Origin: Xiheicaenibacterium sp046351325
Lineage (GTDB): Bacteria; Myxococcota_A; Polyangia; Polyangiales; Polyangiaceae
Direction of reading: 5' to 3'
NCBI GenBank assembly: GCA_046351325.1
Contig: JAXLYR010000014.1
Coordinates: 62,001-126,000, forward strand
Length of the DNA stretch: 64,000 nucleotides
Position 1 is the stretch's first letter; every line of letters starts with the position of its first letter. Below are positions 1 to 8,037 of the stretch, one piece after another. The position numbers were made by a program, and so were the translations under genes. The notes beneath the pieces were generated by a model. That model saw nothing but the letters and a program-made list of their open reading frames with translations, was not told where the DNA came from and did not search any database.

Positions 1-844
1 TCTCGAAGGCGCGTACGTAGCCGTCAAAGCCGCCGATGACGACGAGCTGAGTCTCGCCGCGCGTCATGAGCATGGGGCTCGCGGCCATCGTGGCGCCGAG
101 GATGGATTGCGTCCACACGACAGAGGCGTCGGAGCCGTCGAATGCGTGGACGTTCAAACCCAGTAGATAGTTGTTCCCCATGTAGAGGACATTCGCTGCG
201 GCGTCGACGGCGGGGAGCGACCAGGTCTGATCCGAGGTCTTGTAACACCAGCGCTTCGACCCCGTCTCGCGGTCGATCGCGTACGTGCAGAAGTTGTCGT
301 TCGGCGCGATGAGCGAGCCGTCGGCCGTGATCGCGATGTTGCCCTCGAACCACCGAATGAACGCGTCGTTCACGCTCGGGTCGTCGGCCTCGAACGTCCA
401 GAGGACCGTACCGTCTTTGCGATCGAGCGCGTAGACGTGCCCATCGCCGCTGCCGAAATAGACGTTCCCCGCGTCGTCGAGCAGGGCGCTGCTGTCGATG
501 ATCTCACCCGTCTCGAGGCGCCAGCGCTCCGTCCCCGCGGCGTCGATGCTGTAGAAGGTCCGGTCCGCCGAACCTACATAAATGTTACCCGAGCCGTCGA
601 TGACGGGCGTCGAGAACACTCCCTTACCGGTTTGAAAGACCCACGGGCTCATCCCCGAGTCCGCCGGGGTGATGTTGACGCGACCGTCCTGCTTGGAGTT
701 CGCCCGGAACTTGGGCCAGGGAGCGTCGGCGTCGAGGGGCACGTCCGGTTTGGAGAACGGCTCTGTCGACGCGCCCTCGCACGAGGTGAGGAGGAGGACG
801 AGCAACGCGAGAGGACTCGGCGTGTGGTGTCGGCGACGGACCAT
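1..844 (-). CDS. PQQ-like beta-propeller lipoprotein (C-terminal part beyond window)
   Basis: This frame starts at the ATG at 844 and stays open to the left edge, so the protein is truncated by the window. The N-terminus is a basic stretch followed by a run of leucines and a lipobox ending LLTSC, so it is probably an outer-membrane or periplasmic lipoprotein. After it come repeats such as PVIDGSGNIYVGSADRT, NVYFGSGDGHVYALDRKDG and AYAIDRETGSKRW-like blades, the pattern of PQQ/YncE-type propellers (a G-[NH]-[VI]-Y-[VF]-G strand followed by a YALD strand). A role in binding or scaffolding outside the cytoplasm is inferred; no catalytic residues can be identified. It lies 27 bases downstream of the zinc-ribbon gene and probably shares its transcript. 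Confidence 0.8.
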   Translation of the reverse strand, partial: MVRRRHHTPSPLALLVLLLTSCEGASTEPFSKPDVPLDADAPWPKFRANSKQDGRVNITPADSGMSPWVFQTGKGVFSTPVIDGSGNIYVGSADRTFYSIDAAGTERWRLETGEIIDSSALLDDAGNVYFGSGDGHVYALDRKDGTVLWTFEADDPSVNDAFIRWFEGNIAITADGSLIAPNDNFCTYAIDRETGSKRWCYKTSDQTWSLPAVDAAANVLYMGNNYLLGLNVHAFDGSDASVVWTQSILGATMAASPMLMTRGETQLVVIGGFDGYVRAFE

Positions 845-871
845 CGGAGAACCCTATACCAGCTCGCGCGC

Positions 872-1627
872 TCAGCTCTTCTTATCGCTAGGGGTGCTCC
901 CCCCCGACTCGTTGGCCGAGCGAAGCGAGGGCGACGAGTCCCCCTGTTGGGCGAGCGAACGCGAGCCCGAGTTTTCGTACTCGGCGCGCATCCGCGCCGT
1001 CGGGCCGCCGCGCAGATCGTCGAAGATTCCGAGAAGCTCACGCGCCAAAGACGTGACCAAGTTCACGCCGTTCGACTTCTGACTTCGCAGGGCCTCGCGG
1101 TGTTTCTCGGGCGCGCCGAAGTGACACTCGCCACAAACGAAGCCGCCCTCAACGGCATAGAGTCGCGCGCGCGACACCGCAGTGTTGCAGCGCCCACACC
1201 GCGTCTCGCCGGTCTCTTCCAACTCGATCGCGCTCTGTCGGAAGGGCGTCGCGCTGCGCGGCGCGGGCGGCGCGCCGGGCTCGCGGAGGATCTCCGTGGC
1301 GTCTTCGGCGTCGAGCCAGACACCCCCGCAGACGAGGCAAAAGTCGAGCAAGAGGCCCGCTACCTGCACGGGCTTGGCGAGGACGCGCGCGCCGCGCTCC
1401 GGCGCTGTGCAGCGCGGACAGACCAAGGGCTCGACGCCGTCGAGCTCGGGCGTCAGCGCGAACTCGTCGCGCCGCTCGGGCAAGTGCGACGCCGTGGGGC
1501 AGAGCTCGGCGAGCTCCGCGCTGTCGAGCCAAACACCGCTGCAGCGAGGGCAGACGTCGACCTCGAACTTGCCTGCTGCCTTGTGATGAATCTCGAGTTC
1601 AATCCCATCACGGGGGCAAGAGATCAT
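872..1627 (-). CDS. Triple zinc-ribbon protein (zf-TFIIB-like)
   Basis: A 251-residue soluble protein with three successive Cys-rich ribbons. The first (about residues 4-36) has CPRD and then CPRCSGVWLD, the second (70-106) has CPRC and CLVCGGVWLD, and the third (144-168) has CGRC and CGEC. The motif CPxC-GG-x-WLD is the signature of the zf-TFIIB (TFIIB-type zinc-binding) family. The first ribbon lacks its second cysteine (Asp at residue 7), so it may not bind zinc. The C-terminal 60 residues are hydrophilic and low in complexity. The family is poorly characterised and no substrate can be inferred. The ATG at 1627 lies 9 bases after the upstream gene's stop, so co-transcription is likely. Confidence 0.8.
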   Translation of the reverse strand: MISCPRDGIELEIHHKAAGKFEVDVCPRCSGVWLDSAELAELCPTASHLPERRDEFALTPELDGVEPLVCPRCTAPERGARVLAKPVQVAGLLLDFCLVCGGVWLDAEDATEILREPGAPPAPRSATPFRQSAIELEETGETRCGRCNTAVSRARLYAVEGGFVCGECHFGAPEKHREALRSQKSNGVNLVTSLARELLGIFDDLRGGPTARMRAEYENSGSRSLAQQGDSSPSLRSANESGGSTPSDKKS

Positions 1628-1636
1628 GCCGCTACG

Positions 1637-2743
1637 CTAACGCGATTCGCCGCTCGTGGGCATATGAGTCCAGAGCGCGAAGGCCCGGCGGAACGCGCGC
1701 GGCGGCGGGTCGAAGGTCACCTTGGCGGCGCGCTCGACCGTCGCCTCGGGCAGGAAATACAGGAACGACGTCCCCGTGGTGACCGGTCGAAAACCGCCAT
1801 TGCTGGGGCTCCCAAAGAGGGTCTCGTCCCAGCTCTTCAAGAAGGCGTCGACCTCGGTGTCGGACAATCCCAGGCCGAGCATCGTAGAGCGAAGGTCTTT
1901 GCGCGCGGGGCCCGTCACCACACGTGGGCGGGGGACGCCGCGATCGTCCGCGATCGGGGCCGCCACGTCGCCATCCGGGAAGTCGCGACCGACCACGAGC
2001 TTCGCGTGGGGCGCGGGTGGAGTCACGCTGAGCGTACGCGTCAGATCCTCCGCCATGTCGATACGAAGGAGCAGGCCGGGAATAGCAGCGTCGCCGTCGT
2101 TGGTCACGACGACAGACCCGTCAGACTGTATCGTAAAACGCAGCGGCGGAGTGAGCCCGCGCGTCTCCGTCCTATAAAACAGGAAGGTATCGGTCTTGCC
2201 GCCGACGCGGACACACGACGCGTCCACGGTCCGCACCGCCGCGAGCCCGACGCTCTCGCACTGTTGCTCTTTGGGCAGATTGGAGCACGGCGCCTCGTCT
2301 TTATGCGGTAAGGGAGAGAACGGACACGCCGACTTCGGGTCGATGGACACGTTCGACCAGGTCATTGTACCGTCGCTGGGGCCCGGCTCTGCGAGCGGCC
2401 AAGTCTCCAATACAGCGCCGCCCATCGCGTCGATCGTGACGTGATCGAGGCGCATCGCCGCCTCCGGCAGGAAATAGAGGACAGGCTTATCCATGATGAA
2501 GATCTCGGCCGGGAGCGGCGGAGCCACCGCCCCGATGCGCACGGTGTCTCCCTGGTCCGCGCGCACGAGCCCCCACTCGTGAACGTCGTAGGCGGACGAA
2601 GTGCTGCTCGCGAGAGCGGAGCCCGTCGCGCTGCCAGTGGGGCCGCCGTCGGCGCTACGCGCTGGGCCAGCGCAGCTGGCGGTCACGCCGAGGAGCACGA
2701 CTGCCCTGTAGAGCTTCGTTCGGGTGGAGGGGACGGGCTTCAC
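1637..2743 (-). CDS. Secreted lipoprotein of unknown function
   Basis: A 368-residue protein read from the GTG at 2743, chosen because it places a signal peptide (KPVPSTRTKLYRAVVLLGV, then TASC) at the N-terminus. The same frame stays open further upstream, but there it only shadows the neighbouring SUKH-like gene. After a short Ser/Gly linker comes a segment beginning YDVHEWGLVRADQ, then DKPVLYFLPEA, which is echoed near the C-terminus by TSFLYFLPEAT. Two similar hydrophobic patches about 230 residues apart suggest an internal duplication. I do not recognise the family. It is the middle gene of a leftward run of exported proteins, and its stop lies 9 bases before the zinc-ribbon start. Confidence 0.75.
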   Translation of the reverse strand: MKPVPSTRTKLYRAVVLLGVTASCAGPARSADGGPTGSATGSALASSTSSAYDVHEWGLVRADQGDTVRIGAVAPPLPAEIFIMDKPVLYFLPEAAMRLDHVTIDAMGGAVLETWPLAEPGPSDGTMTWSNVSIDPKSACPFSPLPHKDEAPCSNLPKEQQCESVGLAAVRTVDASCVRVGGKTDTFLFYRTETRGLTPPLRFTIQSDGSVVVTNDGDAAIPGLLLRIDMAEDLTRTLSVTPPAPHAKLVVGRDFPDGDVAAPIADDRGVPRPRVVTGPARKDLRSTMLGLGLSDTEVDAFLKSWDETLFGSPSNGGFRPVTTGTSFLYFLPEATVERAAKVTFDPPPRAFRRAFALWTHMPTSGESR

Positions 2744-2807
2744 GCCTATCCATCTACCAGAGCTTCCGCCGAGGTAGACCGCGGACGATTCAACGAGCGC
2801 GCCGAGC

Positions 2808-3374
2808 TCAGAGATTGACGACCGGCGGGCTGGCCTCCAGAAGGACGCTGTCGAGATTGGGCGCGACCGGTTCTTGGGGCGGGGAGTCGTCGTGGAGGAG
2901 GAACCAGACTTGCCCGTGATTGTCGAGTAGCAGGCTGTCCCCGTCCTCCCCGAAGATGGGGAGCATCGCGGCGAAGGGCGCGAGCTCAGTCCACTTCGTT
3001 GCCATATTGGAGAGGTGCTCGCGCTCGCTGCGGGCGTCCTCGGGATAGAACATCGCGAACTGGTGCCGACGAAACCTGAAGTACACGTAACGCTCCGCCA
3101 TGGCGTCGCCGAGCAGCACGAGCGCGTCGGGGCAGGGGACGCCGACCTCGGCCGCGAGCTCACGCCACGCGGCGCCGCAAGCGCGCGCCTCACCGAAGAG
3201 ATTGGGCCCTTCCTCGCCTAGCGCCTCGCGCGTCAACCGAGGTGATTGAAACGCGAGAAAGCGGGCTACGACCTCACTCATGAGGGCGAATGATCGCTCG
3301 GCGCGAGCGCGGCTGAACAGGCTCTGAAGTTGCGATCCGCCGAGCGACCCCAGATCCTGAAACCTCGCGCTCAT
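2808..3374 (-). CDS. SMI1/KNR4 (SUKH)-like protein
   Basis: A 188-residue soluble protein. Its ATG at 3374 overlaps the TGA of the upstream lipoprotein (ATGA, positions 3371-3374), which fixes the start and implies translational coupling. No signal peptide is present. The C-terminal half has the look of SUKH/SMI1-KNR4 proteins: FAAMLPIFGEDGDSLLLD followed by HGQVWFLLHDDS, with a closing segment on a downstream acidic residue. SUKH proteins often act as immunity proteins or cytosolic regulators. Here the partner is a lipoprotein with no toxin features, so an immunity role is not supported. Family assignment is by pattern only. Confidence 0.65.
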   Translation of the reverse strand: MSARFQDLGSLGGSQLQSLFSRARAERSFALMSEVVARFLAFQSPRLTREALGEEGPNLFGEARACGAAWRELAAEVGVPCPDALVLLGDAMAERYVYFRFRRHQFAMFYPEDARSEREHLSNMATKWTELAPFAAMLPIFGEDGDSLLLDNHGQVWFLLHDDSPPQEPVAPNLDSVLLEASPPVVNL

Positions 3375-4006
3375 CCCTCGCTGTATTGGGTGCCCTGGAT
3401 AGGGCCAATGGTGGCTGCGCCGTTCTCGCCGAGAGTCAGTGGTACGCGCAGCACGTGAAAGGGCAAGCCGTCCCCGAGCGGGTTCTTGCACTTTGAGCCA
3501 TAAGACAGGCCCTCGAGCACGAGCGGCACGACGACCGCGCGCGACGGACAACTCTGGGCGAGTCCATCGATGAACGCGCGGGGCATGGTGAGCTGCACTG
3601 TGCGGGGCCCGGTCACGGTGGCTTGTACGCCTGGAGTCGCGAGAGGCCCGCCGCACTCGATACCGAGAGAGAGCTCGACCGTCGTGATCCGCTCGGGCGG
3701 CAACCAGCGCGCCCCTGCGGGTCGCTCGCTGTCCCACGTGACCGTGAGCACCTGACCTCCATCCTTCGGCGTGATGGTCGCGTGGACAGCGCTCGAGACG
3801 TCGCCGTCGAAGAAGCAGGTCGGCGGGCCGCTCGTGTCCGCGCTCGCCGAGGCTTGTGGCGAAGAGGAGGCCTGCGTGCTGGCTGTGCTGGAGCAGGCGA
3901 CGAGCGGAAGGAGCGCCGCGAAGAAGAGACTCGTGCGCGCGGTGATCGCCGAGCGAAGCGCTGCGTTGAGGACGATTGGCGACATAGGGAGGTGGATTCT
4001 TCTCAT
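3371..4006 (-). CDS. Small lipoprotein, beta-rich
   Basis: A 211-residue predicted lipoprotein. The Met at 4006 is followed by RRIHLPMSPIVLNAALRS and a hydrophobic stretch ending LLPLVAC, a good lipobox. A second possible start (Met at 3985) keeps the same signal. After the cysteine is a Ser/Ala/Thr linker (STASTQASSSPQASASA), then a domain with two Cys-containing stretches (PPTCFFDGD and IECGGPL) that looks mostly beta. No family is recognised. The stop overlaps the start of the SUKH-like gene by four bases, so the two products are probably made together. Confidence 0.7.
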   Translation of the reverse strand: MRRIHLPMSPIVLNAALRSAITARTSLFFAALLPLVACSSTASTQASSSPQASASADTSGPPTCFFDGDVSSAVHATITPKDGGQVLTVTWDSERPAGARWLPPERITTVELSLGIECGGPLATPGVQATVTGPRTVQLTMPRAFIDGLAQSCPSRAVVVPLVLEGLSYGSKCKNPLGDGLPFHVLRVPLTLGENGAATIGPIQGTQYSEG

Positions 4007-4091
4007 GGGTCTCGAGGAGGTGACTGCTCGGTAACCGATCGAGCAGGATGAACACGTAGCGAGCTCCTCTCGATTTGTGACCAACACATCG

Positions 4092-4583
4092 TCACCCTTC
4101 CTTCGGGACGTAGACCCAGCCGCGCTCGAGCAGGCCCGGCGTCCCCTCGGCGACGACCCCGACGACCACGCCCCCCTGGCCGTCCAGCGGCGCGAGCTCG
4201 ATCGAGCCACGCGTGTTGCTCACGGCGTGCGTCGTCGTGACTGGCGACGCGGTCTCGGCGCCCGCGACGCTCGAGGCCTCCTGCGTGCGCCAAGCGAATT
4301 GCTGCACGACCGCGCCGTCGCGCTCGATGGAGCCGCGCACGACAAGGTCGTAGGCCGCGTCGGTGTCACCGTCGATCTCGAAGCGAAAGGCCAGCGTCCC
4401 AGCAGACCCCCGCGGGAGCTCCAGGCGGAACGGGCCGACGCCGCTGAGCTCGACCGACGCGACGGCGCGCGCCGGATCGTGGCGACGAAACGAGCCCCGG
4501 ACGACCCGAAGGATGGGGAAGGTGACCAGCACCAAGAAGCCCAGGAACAAGAGGATAGGGAGGACGTCGCCGACGAGGTCCAT
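4092..4583 (-). CDS. Membrane-anchored protein of unknown function
   Basis: Read from the ATG at 4583 (163 residues; MDLVGDVLPILLFLGFLVLV), the protein begins directly with one strong transmembrane segment followed by a basic RVVRGSFRRHDP stretch, so the C-terminal 130 residues may lie in the cytoplasm. An upstream Met at 4619 would only add a hydrophilic extension. The soluble part is beta-rich, with alternating hydrophobic positions (SVELSGVGPFRLELP, FRFEIDGD). It could be a small jelly-roll or Ig-like fold. No family is recognised. It lies 52 bases downstream of the Cys-rich lipoprotein and 85 bases upstream of the next gene. Confidence 0.65.
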   Translation of the reverse strand: MDLVGDVLPILLFLGFLVLVTFPILRVVRGSFRRHDPARAVASVELSGVGPFRLELPRGSAGTLAFRFEIDGDTDAAYDLVVRGSIERDGAVVQQFAWRTQEASSVAGAETASPVTTTHAVSNTRGSIELAPLDGQGGVVVGVVAEGTPGLLERGWVYVPKEG

Positions 4584-4635
4584 GCGCCCGATGGTCCCAG
4601 CCTGTCGCGCGCCGAGCAACGACGTTTGCGCGACG

Positions 4636-5208
4636 CTACGGGCGACCCACGAGGTGCTCGATGCAGCCGCCGTGGCCGCTACCGTCGTGTAAGCAGCCTC
4701 TCTTGCAAGTCGCGTTGGACCCCTCGCACTCGCGGGCCTTCACACAAACGCGCGCCGCGGAGACGCAGTCGTTCGAGGGGAGCTCCATACAGACCTCGCC
4801 CGCCGCACAATCCTGATTGCTGTCGCAGCCATTGCAGATGCACGCGGCGTTGTAGTTGGGGGGCGTCGGGTCGGGGAGGATACCCCCGCAGCTGACCTGC
4901 CCGATGCTCCATCGGCACGCTCCGAGCGAGGGATTGGCCGCGGTCTCTCGTCGGCACTCGGCGACTGCAGAGGACGGAGTCGCCGAGGTCGACGCCGAGG
5001 TCGACGCCGACGCGGACGCTGAGACGGCGGCCGAGACAGAGGCCGAGGCCGTGGCTGAACTGGAGGCTTTGGCGGTGGCAGAGGTCGAGCCCGTGTCCCT
5101 GTCGCCCTCGTTGGTGCCAGGCGTGGTGACACCAACTGGCGTGCTCGCGCCACAGGCCAGGACGACGAACCCACCCAATACGCAGAGCGGTACGATATAG
5201 CGCTTCAT
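4636..5208 (-). CDS. Cysteine-rich lipoprotein with Ser/Ala linker
   Basis: A 190-residue protein with a textbook lipoprotein signal: MKRYIVPLCVLGGFVVLAC. A long low-complexity linker of alternating Ser/Ala/Thr follows (about residues 40-80). The mature C-terminal domain has many cysteines (CRRE, CRWS, CGG, CICNGC, CAAGEVC, CVSAARVC, CKRGC), probably paired in disulfides after export. The CICNGCDSNQDCAAGEVC stretch recalls the short Cys-rich modules common in myxobacterial surface proteins ('x-x-C-x-x-G-x-x-C'). It probably sits on the outer membrane with the linker spanning a layer. A candidate promoter with a perfect TTGACA box lies upstream at 5265-5295. Confidence 0.8.
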   Translation of the reverse strand: MKRYIVPLCVLGGFVVLACGASTPVGVTTPGTNEGDRDTGSTSATAKASSSATASASVSAAVSASASASTSASTSATPSSAVAECRRETAANPSLGACRWSIGQVSCGGILPDPTPPNYNAACICNGCDSNQDCAAGEVCMELPSNDCVSAARVCVKARECEGSNATCKRGCLHDGSGHGGCIEHLVGRP

Positions 5209-5252
5209 TGAACGCGAAACGCAGGTGCGAACAGGGAGCTTGCAGCGCGATC

Positions 5253-5262
5253 GACAATTGTC
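5253..5262. promoter_or_regulatory. Perfect palindrome GACAATTGTC, possible operator
   Basis: GACAATTGTC is a perfect 10-base palindrome between the candidate -10 box of the Cys-rich lipoprotein gene and its start codon at 5208. Its placement just downstream of the promoter is typical of repressor operators, but no matching regulator is adjacent. Confidence 0.3.
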
Positions 5263-5264
5263 TG

Positions 5265-5295
5265 CTTATGGCACTTTGGTCGGGGCGCGTGTCAA
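5265..5295 (-). promoter_or_regulatory. Candidate sigma-70-like promoter for the Cys-rich lipoprotein gene
   Basis: On the minus strand, TTGACA (plus-strand positions 5290-5295) is followed after 19 bases by CATAAG (5265-5270), in the 137-base gap upstream of the gene starting at 5208. The -35 box is a perfect match. The spacer is two bases longer than ideal and the -10 box matches four of six positions. Confidence 0.4.
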
Positions 5296-5345
5296 ACAAT
5301 GGTAGGTGGCGAACTGGCGTGTAAGACCCTCGGCCTTGCGCTTTG

Positions 5346-6395
5346 TCAGCGCGCCGCGGCCGCGATCGTCGCGGCGAGGGCGCCCTCGAACGAGCTCGCG
5401 CCGTCGAGGTAACGCTGCCAGGCCTCCGCGAGCGCTGGGCGATACTTCGCCCAGGGGCCGCTGAAGAGCCCCTCACGATCCGCATAGAGCACGTGCTCGG
5501 GCAGTCGCTCTTTGACTGCCATTCCCGACGTATAGAAGAGGAGGGCGTGCCACAGGTTCTTCGGCTCCTCGACCGACTGGCGCCGAGCCTCGGCGGCGAT
5601 CGCGTCGCGCACCACACGGATCATCGCGTGGCTCGCCTCGTGGAAGAGGATCTCGAGCGCATAAGCATCTTGGTTGCGCCGATCGCCCGACGCGATCGTG
5701 ATGTGAACGGGGCCGAGCGACGTGTACGCGCCCGACCAATTCGCGACCAAGGTGACGTCGGCGCGGATGTGCTCTGGCTTCCACGAGCCGCCATAAAGCT
5801 TGGAGAGCCGCGCGGAGATCGCGGCGCCGTGCGCCTCGAGGAGGGGGCGCGCGCGCTCGATCCAGCGGCGGTTTTGCTCGTCGTGGCTCGACCAAAAACG
5901 CGCACGGTAGACGTCGACCGCCGAGACCAGGGCGCTGCCGAGCGCCTCGACCGCGGGCTCGAGCGCCGGTCGCGCGTCGTCTTCGGTCGTGGCGAGGCTG
6001 GGCGTCACGCTCCCGAGCGCGTCGTCGAACAGGAGGTCGCGCTCGGCGTAGCTCTCGTAGGCGCGGGCTGCGTCGTGCATCACGCGTCGCTCGCTTTCGG
6101 GCAGGGCCTCGACCGCGCGCGTGAGCTCCGCTCCGGCCTCGACCACTTGCTCGCCCCGCGCGACGAGCGCGTAGAGCACGTGGTGCAGGTTCATCCAGAC
6201 GCTGCTCCGCAGATCGAACGGCGCGATGGGGACGAGTGCGCTGCGCGAGTCGGTTGCGCTCGGGCCTGCCTTTGCACCACCGCAACCGGCGAGGAGCCCG
6301 AGCGTCGCCAAGACGAAGCCGCGCCGACCGCAGCGCCCATCGTCTATAACGTTGTTATACATTCTACGGGGTTCGGGGGCGTGATGGTTGGTCAT
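5346..6395 (-). CDS. Exported HEXXH metallopeptidase-like lipoprotein
   Basis: A 349-residue protein. The N-terminus contains RCGRRGFVLATLGLLAGC, with a twin-arginine followed by a lipobox, so export by Tat (or Sec) and lipidation are likely. The body is largely helical. HEASH at residues 252-256 fits the HEXXH zinc-binding motif, within EILFHEASHAMIRVV, and is typical of gluzincin-type peptidases. A likely third ligand is an acidic residue in the following helices (EARRQSVEEP). Catalysis is inferred from the motif only. The start is uncertain: the Met at 6362 gives a shorter, equally plausible signal, and a TATAAC-GTT-GTTATA palindrome overlaps this region. Confidence 0.7.
   Translation of the reverse strand: MTNHHAPEPRRMYNNVIDDGRCGRRGFVLATLGLLAGCGGAKAGPSATDSRSALVPIAPFDLRSSVWMNLHHVLYALVARGEQVVEAGAELTRAVEALPESERRVMHDAARAYESYAERDLLFDDALGSVTPSLATTEDDARPALEPAVEALGSALVSAVDVYRARFWSSHDEQNRRWIERARPLLEAHGAAISARLSKLYGGSWKPEHIRADVTLVANWSGAYTSLGPVHITIASGDRRNQDAYALEILFHEASHAMIRVVRDAIAAEARRQSVEEPKNLWHALLFYTSGMAVKERLPEHVLYADREGLFSGPWAKYRPALAEAWQRYLDGASSFEGALAATIAAAAR
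6345..6359. promoter_or_regulatory. Inverted repeat TATAAC-GTT-GTTATA at the 5' end of the HEXXH lipoprotein gene
   Basis: A perfect inverted repeat with 6-base arms and a 3-base centre. It is A+T-rich in a G+C-rich region and falls inside the first codons if the gene starts at 6395 or 6362. It could be an operator or promoter element of a shorter gene, or chance. Confidence 0.3.
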
Positions 6396-6455
6396 GTCTC
6401 CGCTCAGTTCGACGCGCGAGGTGGATGGTCTGGGCGGTAATTTGTTACAGCGATG

Positions 6456-8000
6456 TCAGCGCTTCCACGGGCGCCGCCGTCGGCTGAACGCGAGCGCCGC
6501 AGTCGCCGCGAGGAGGGCAGCCGCGCCTGGCGACTCCGTCGGCCGCGCCTCACGACAGTCGCAGCTGTCTCCAGCGCCGCTCCCACCCGTGGGGCCGCCA
6601 CCCCCATTCGCGCCGCCCGTCGCGCCTGCGCCTCCCGAAGACGGGGCGCCCCCAGTTGCACCGCCGCCAGCCCCGCCCGCGCCGCCCACGCCGCTGTGCG
6701 ATTGAACGAAGAGGCGCGGCCCGAGCGAGGGATCGGCTGCCTCTTTGCTCATGAAATGCGCGCCGTCCGCGTCGGTCGAGACGATCGCGAGATCGACGGG
6801 CGCGCCGCTCGCGACGAGCGCTGTCACGTCCCACTCGAGGTCGCTGTCCACGTCGGCGTGAATCGAGGTCCCGGCACACGTGGTCTCGACTGGAGGGCGC
6901 GTCGCCCACGTGAGCGTGTCCTCGGACCAGGTGTGATCGAGGACCGCGCAGACGACCCCCGAGCCGCCCGCGGCCGACGGATAGTCGTGGCTGTGCACGC
7001 GGAGGATCGCGCTTTCGACCACGCCGTCGATCGTGGGAAATCGCAGGTAAACCACGCTCGCGGGGACGGCCGCGTCGGTCCCCTCGACGTTGAGGTCGGT
7101 GAGATCGGGGAAGACGCCAGCCTCCCAGCTCGCCGCGGTCACGTCGGCGAGCGCTCCATACCCGTCTTGAGGAGGGCCGCCGCCGCCACCACCACCACCG
7201 CCGCCCGCGCCGCCGCCACCTTGTGCTGTATTGCACTCGGGCGTCATCACCCCCGGCGTCCCCGTAATGGCTATATCGCGGAGGGTGATGCCGATAGGCA
7301 TGAAGGCTTGTCCGGGATAGACCCCGTCGTGTCGCGGCGACCCGAAGCGGACGCGCAACGGCTGCGGCGCGTACGTTCCATTGTAAGGGACCGTCCCGAG
7401 CAGCGCGCCATCGCGAAAGAACGAGATCTGTCCGTCTCCCCACTCCACGGCCATGCGATAAGCGCTGCCAGCGTCCCAGCCGAGGTCTTGTGGACTTCCA
7501 TTCGCGTAAGCGATGCCGCTCTCGTCACAAGCCGGTGTGCAGGCCGCGTCGTGGTACCAAGGGTCGCCGCGCGGGCAGAAGGCGAGCTCGAGCTTCATCG
7601 CGCCCGGGCGCGTGGTCTCTTGCGTACCGAAGATGCGCGTGAACGCTTTGAAGTCGTTGTTGCGAAAGTAGGGTGAATAGCCGATCGGCTCGGCTTGACC
7701 GCTCGGCGCTTGGTACATCGTGAAGATGTCGTGGTCGACGCCGGTGAGCGACGTCGCGAGCGACAGGCCGGTAACCGTATATTCGATGCGGCCGCTCGGC
7801 AGCGCGTCGGGGATCTCGTACCAGACGGCGTCGGGCTCTGCGGTCACTGTCCAACCGGCCGCAGAGAACGTCCCGCCGCGCGACCCGCGGCCGGCGAACG
7901 AGTCCTGGGTCAAAGGATCATTGACGTAGTCCACCGCGCGCGCCACTCCCGGCGAGAGGAGCAGGGCGCCGACCGCTCCGAAAACCACGCGTCTCATCAA
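6456..8000 (-). CDS. Secreted LamG-like / DNRLRE-like protein with MYXO-CTERM-type tail
   Basis: A 514-residue exported protein. A signal peptide (MRRVVFGAVGALLLSPGVARA) is followed by a concanavalin/LamG-like region (about 25-255; phrases such as GWTVTAEPDAVWYEI and ISFFRDGALLGTVPYNG). Then come a Gly-rich linker, a DNRLRE-like beta domain (about 285-430; RFPTIDGVVESAILRVHSHDYP, LDHTWSEDTLTWATRPP), a second Gly-rich linker and a C-terminal DSCDC, hydrophobic helix and SRRRRPWKR. The last part is the MYXO-CTERM arrangement (Cys motif, transmembrane helix, Arg cluster), a known sorting tail that anchors proteins to the myxobacterial surface. A carbohydrate- or matrix-binding role is inferred from the domains. 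Confidence 0.85.
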   Translation of the reverse strand: MMRRVVFGAVGALLLSPGVARAVDYVNDPLTQDSFAGRGSRGGTFSAAGWTVTAEPDAVWYEIPDALPSGRIEYTVTGLSLATSLTGVDHDIFTMYQAPSGQAEPIGYSPYFRNNDFKAFTRIFGTQETTRPGAMKLELAFCPRGDPWYHDAACTPACDESGIAYANGSPQDLGWDAGSAYRMAVEWGDGQISFFRDGALLGTVPYNGTYAPQPLRVRFGSPRHDGVYPGQAFMPIGITLRDIAITGTPGVMTPECNTAQGGGGAGGGGGGGGGGPPQDGYGALADVTAASWEAGVFPDLTDLNVEGTDAAVPASVVYLRFPTIDGVVESAILRVHSHDYPSAAGGSGVVCAVLDHTWSEDTLTWATRPPVETTCAGTSIHADVDSDLEWDVTALVASGAPVDLAIVSTDADGAHFMSKEAADPSLGPRLFVQSHSGVGGAGGAGGGATGGAPSSGGAGATGGANGGGGPTGGSGAGDSCDCREARPTESPGAAALLAATAALAFSRRRRPWKR

Positions 8001-8037
8001 GCCATCATCGCACGCTCGCCGCGACGACTCGAGGCCC

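Noticed and set aside
437..2311. A long open frame on the plus strand (about 624 codons)
   Set aside because: It is antisense to the zinc-ribbon and lipoprotein genes, lacks any domain or signal, and is typical of G+C-rich shadow frames.
2808..3374. SUKH-like protein as immunity to a neighbouring toxin
   Set aside because: Its coupled neighbour is a plain lipoprotein without toxin motifs.
7180..7225. CCACCACCACCGCC tract that looks like a short tandem repeat
   Set aside because: It codes for the Gly-rich linker of the MYXO-CTERM protein, so it is low-complexity coding sequence and not an array.
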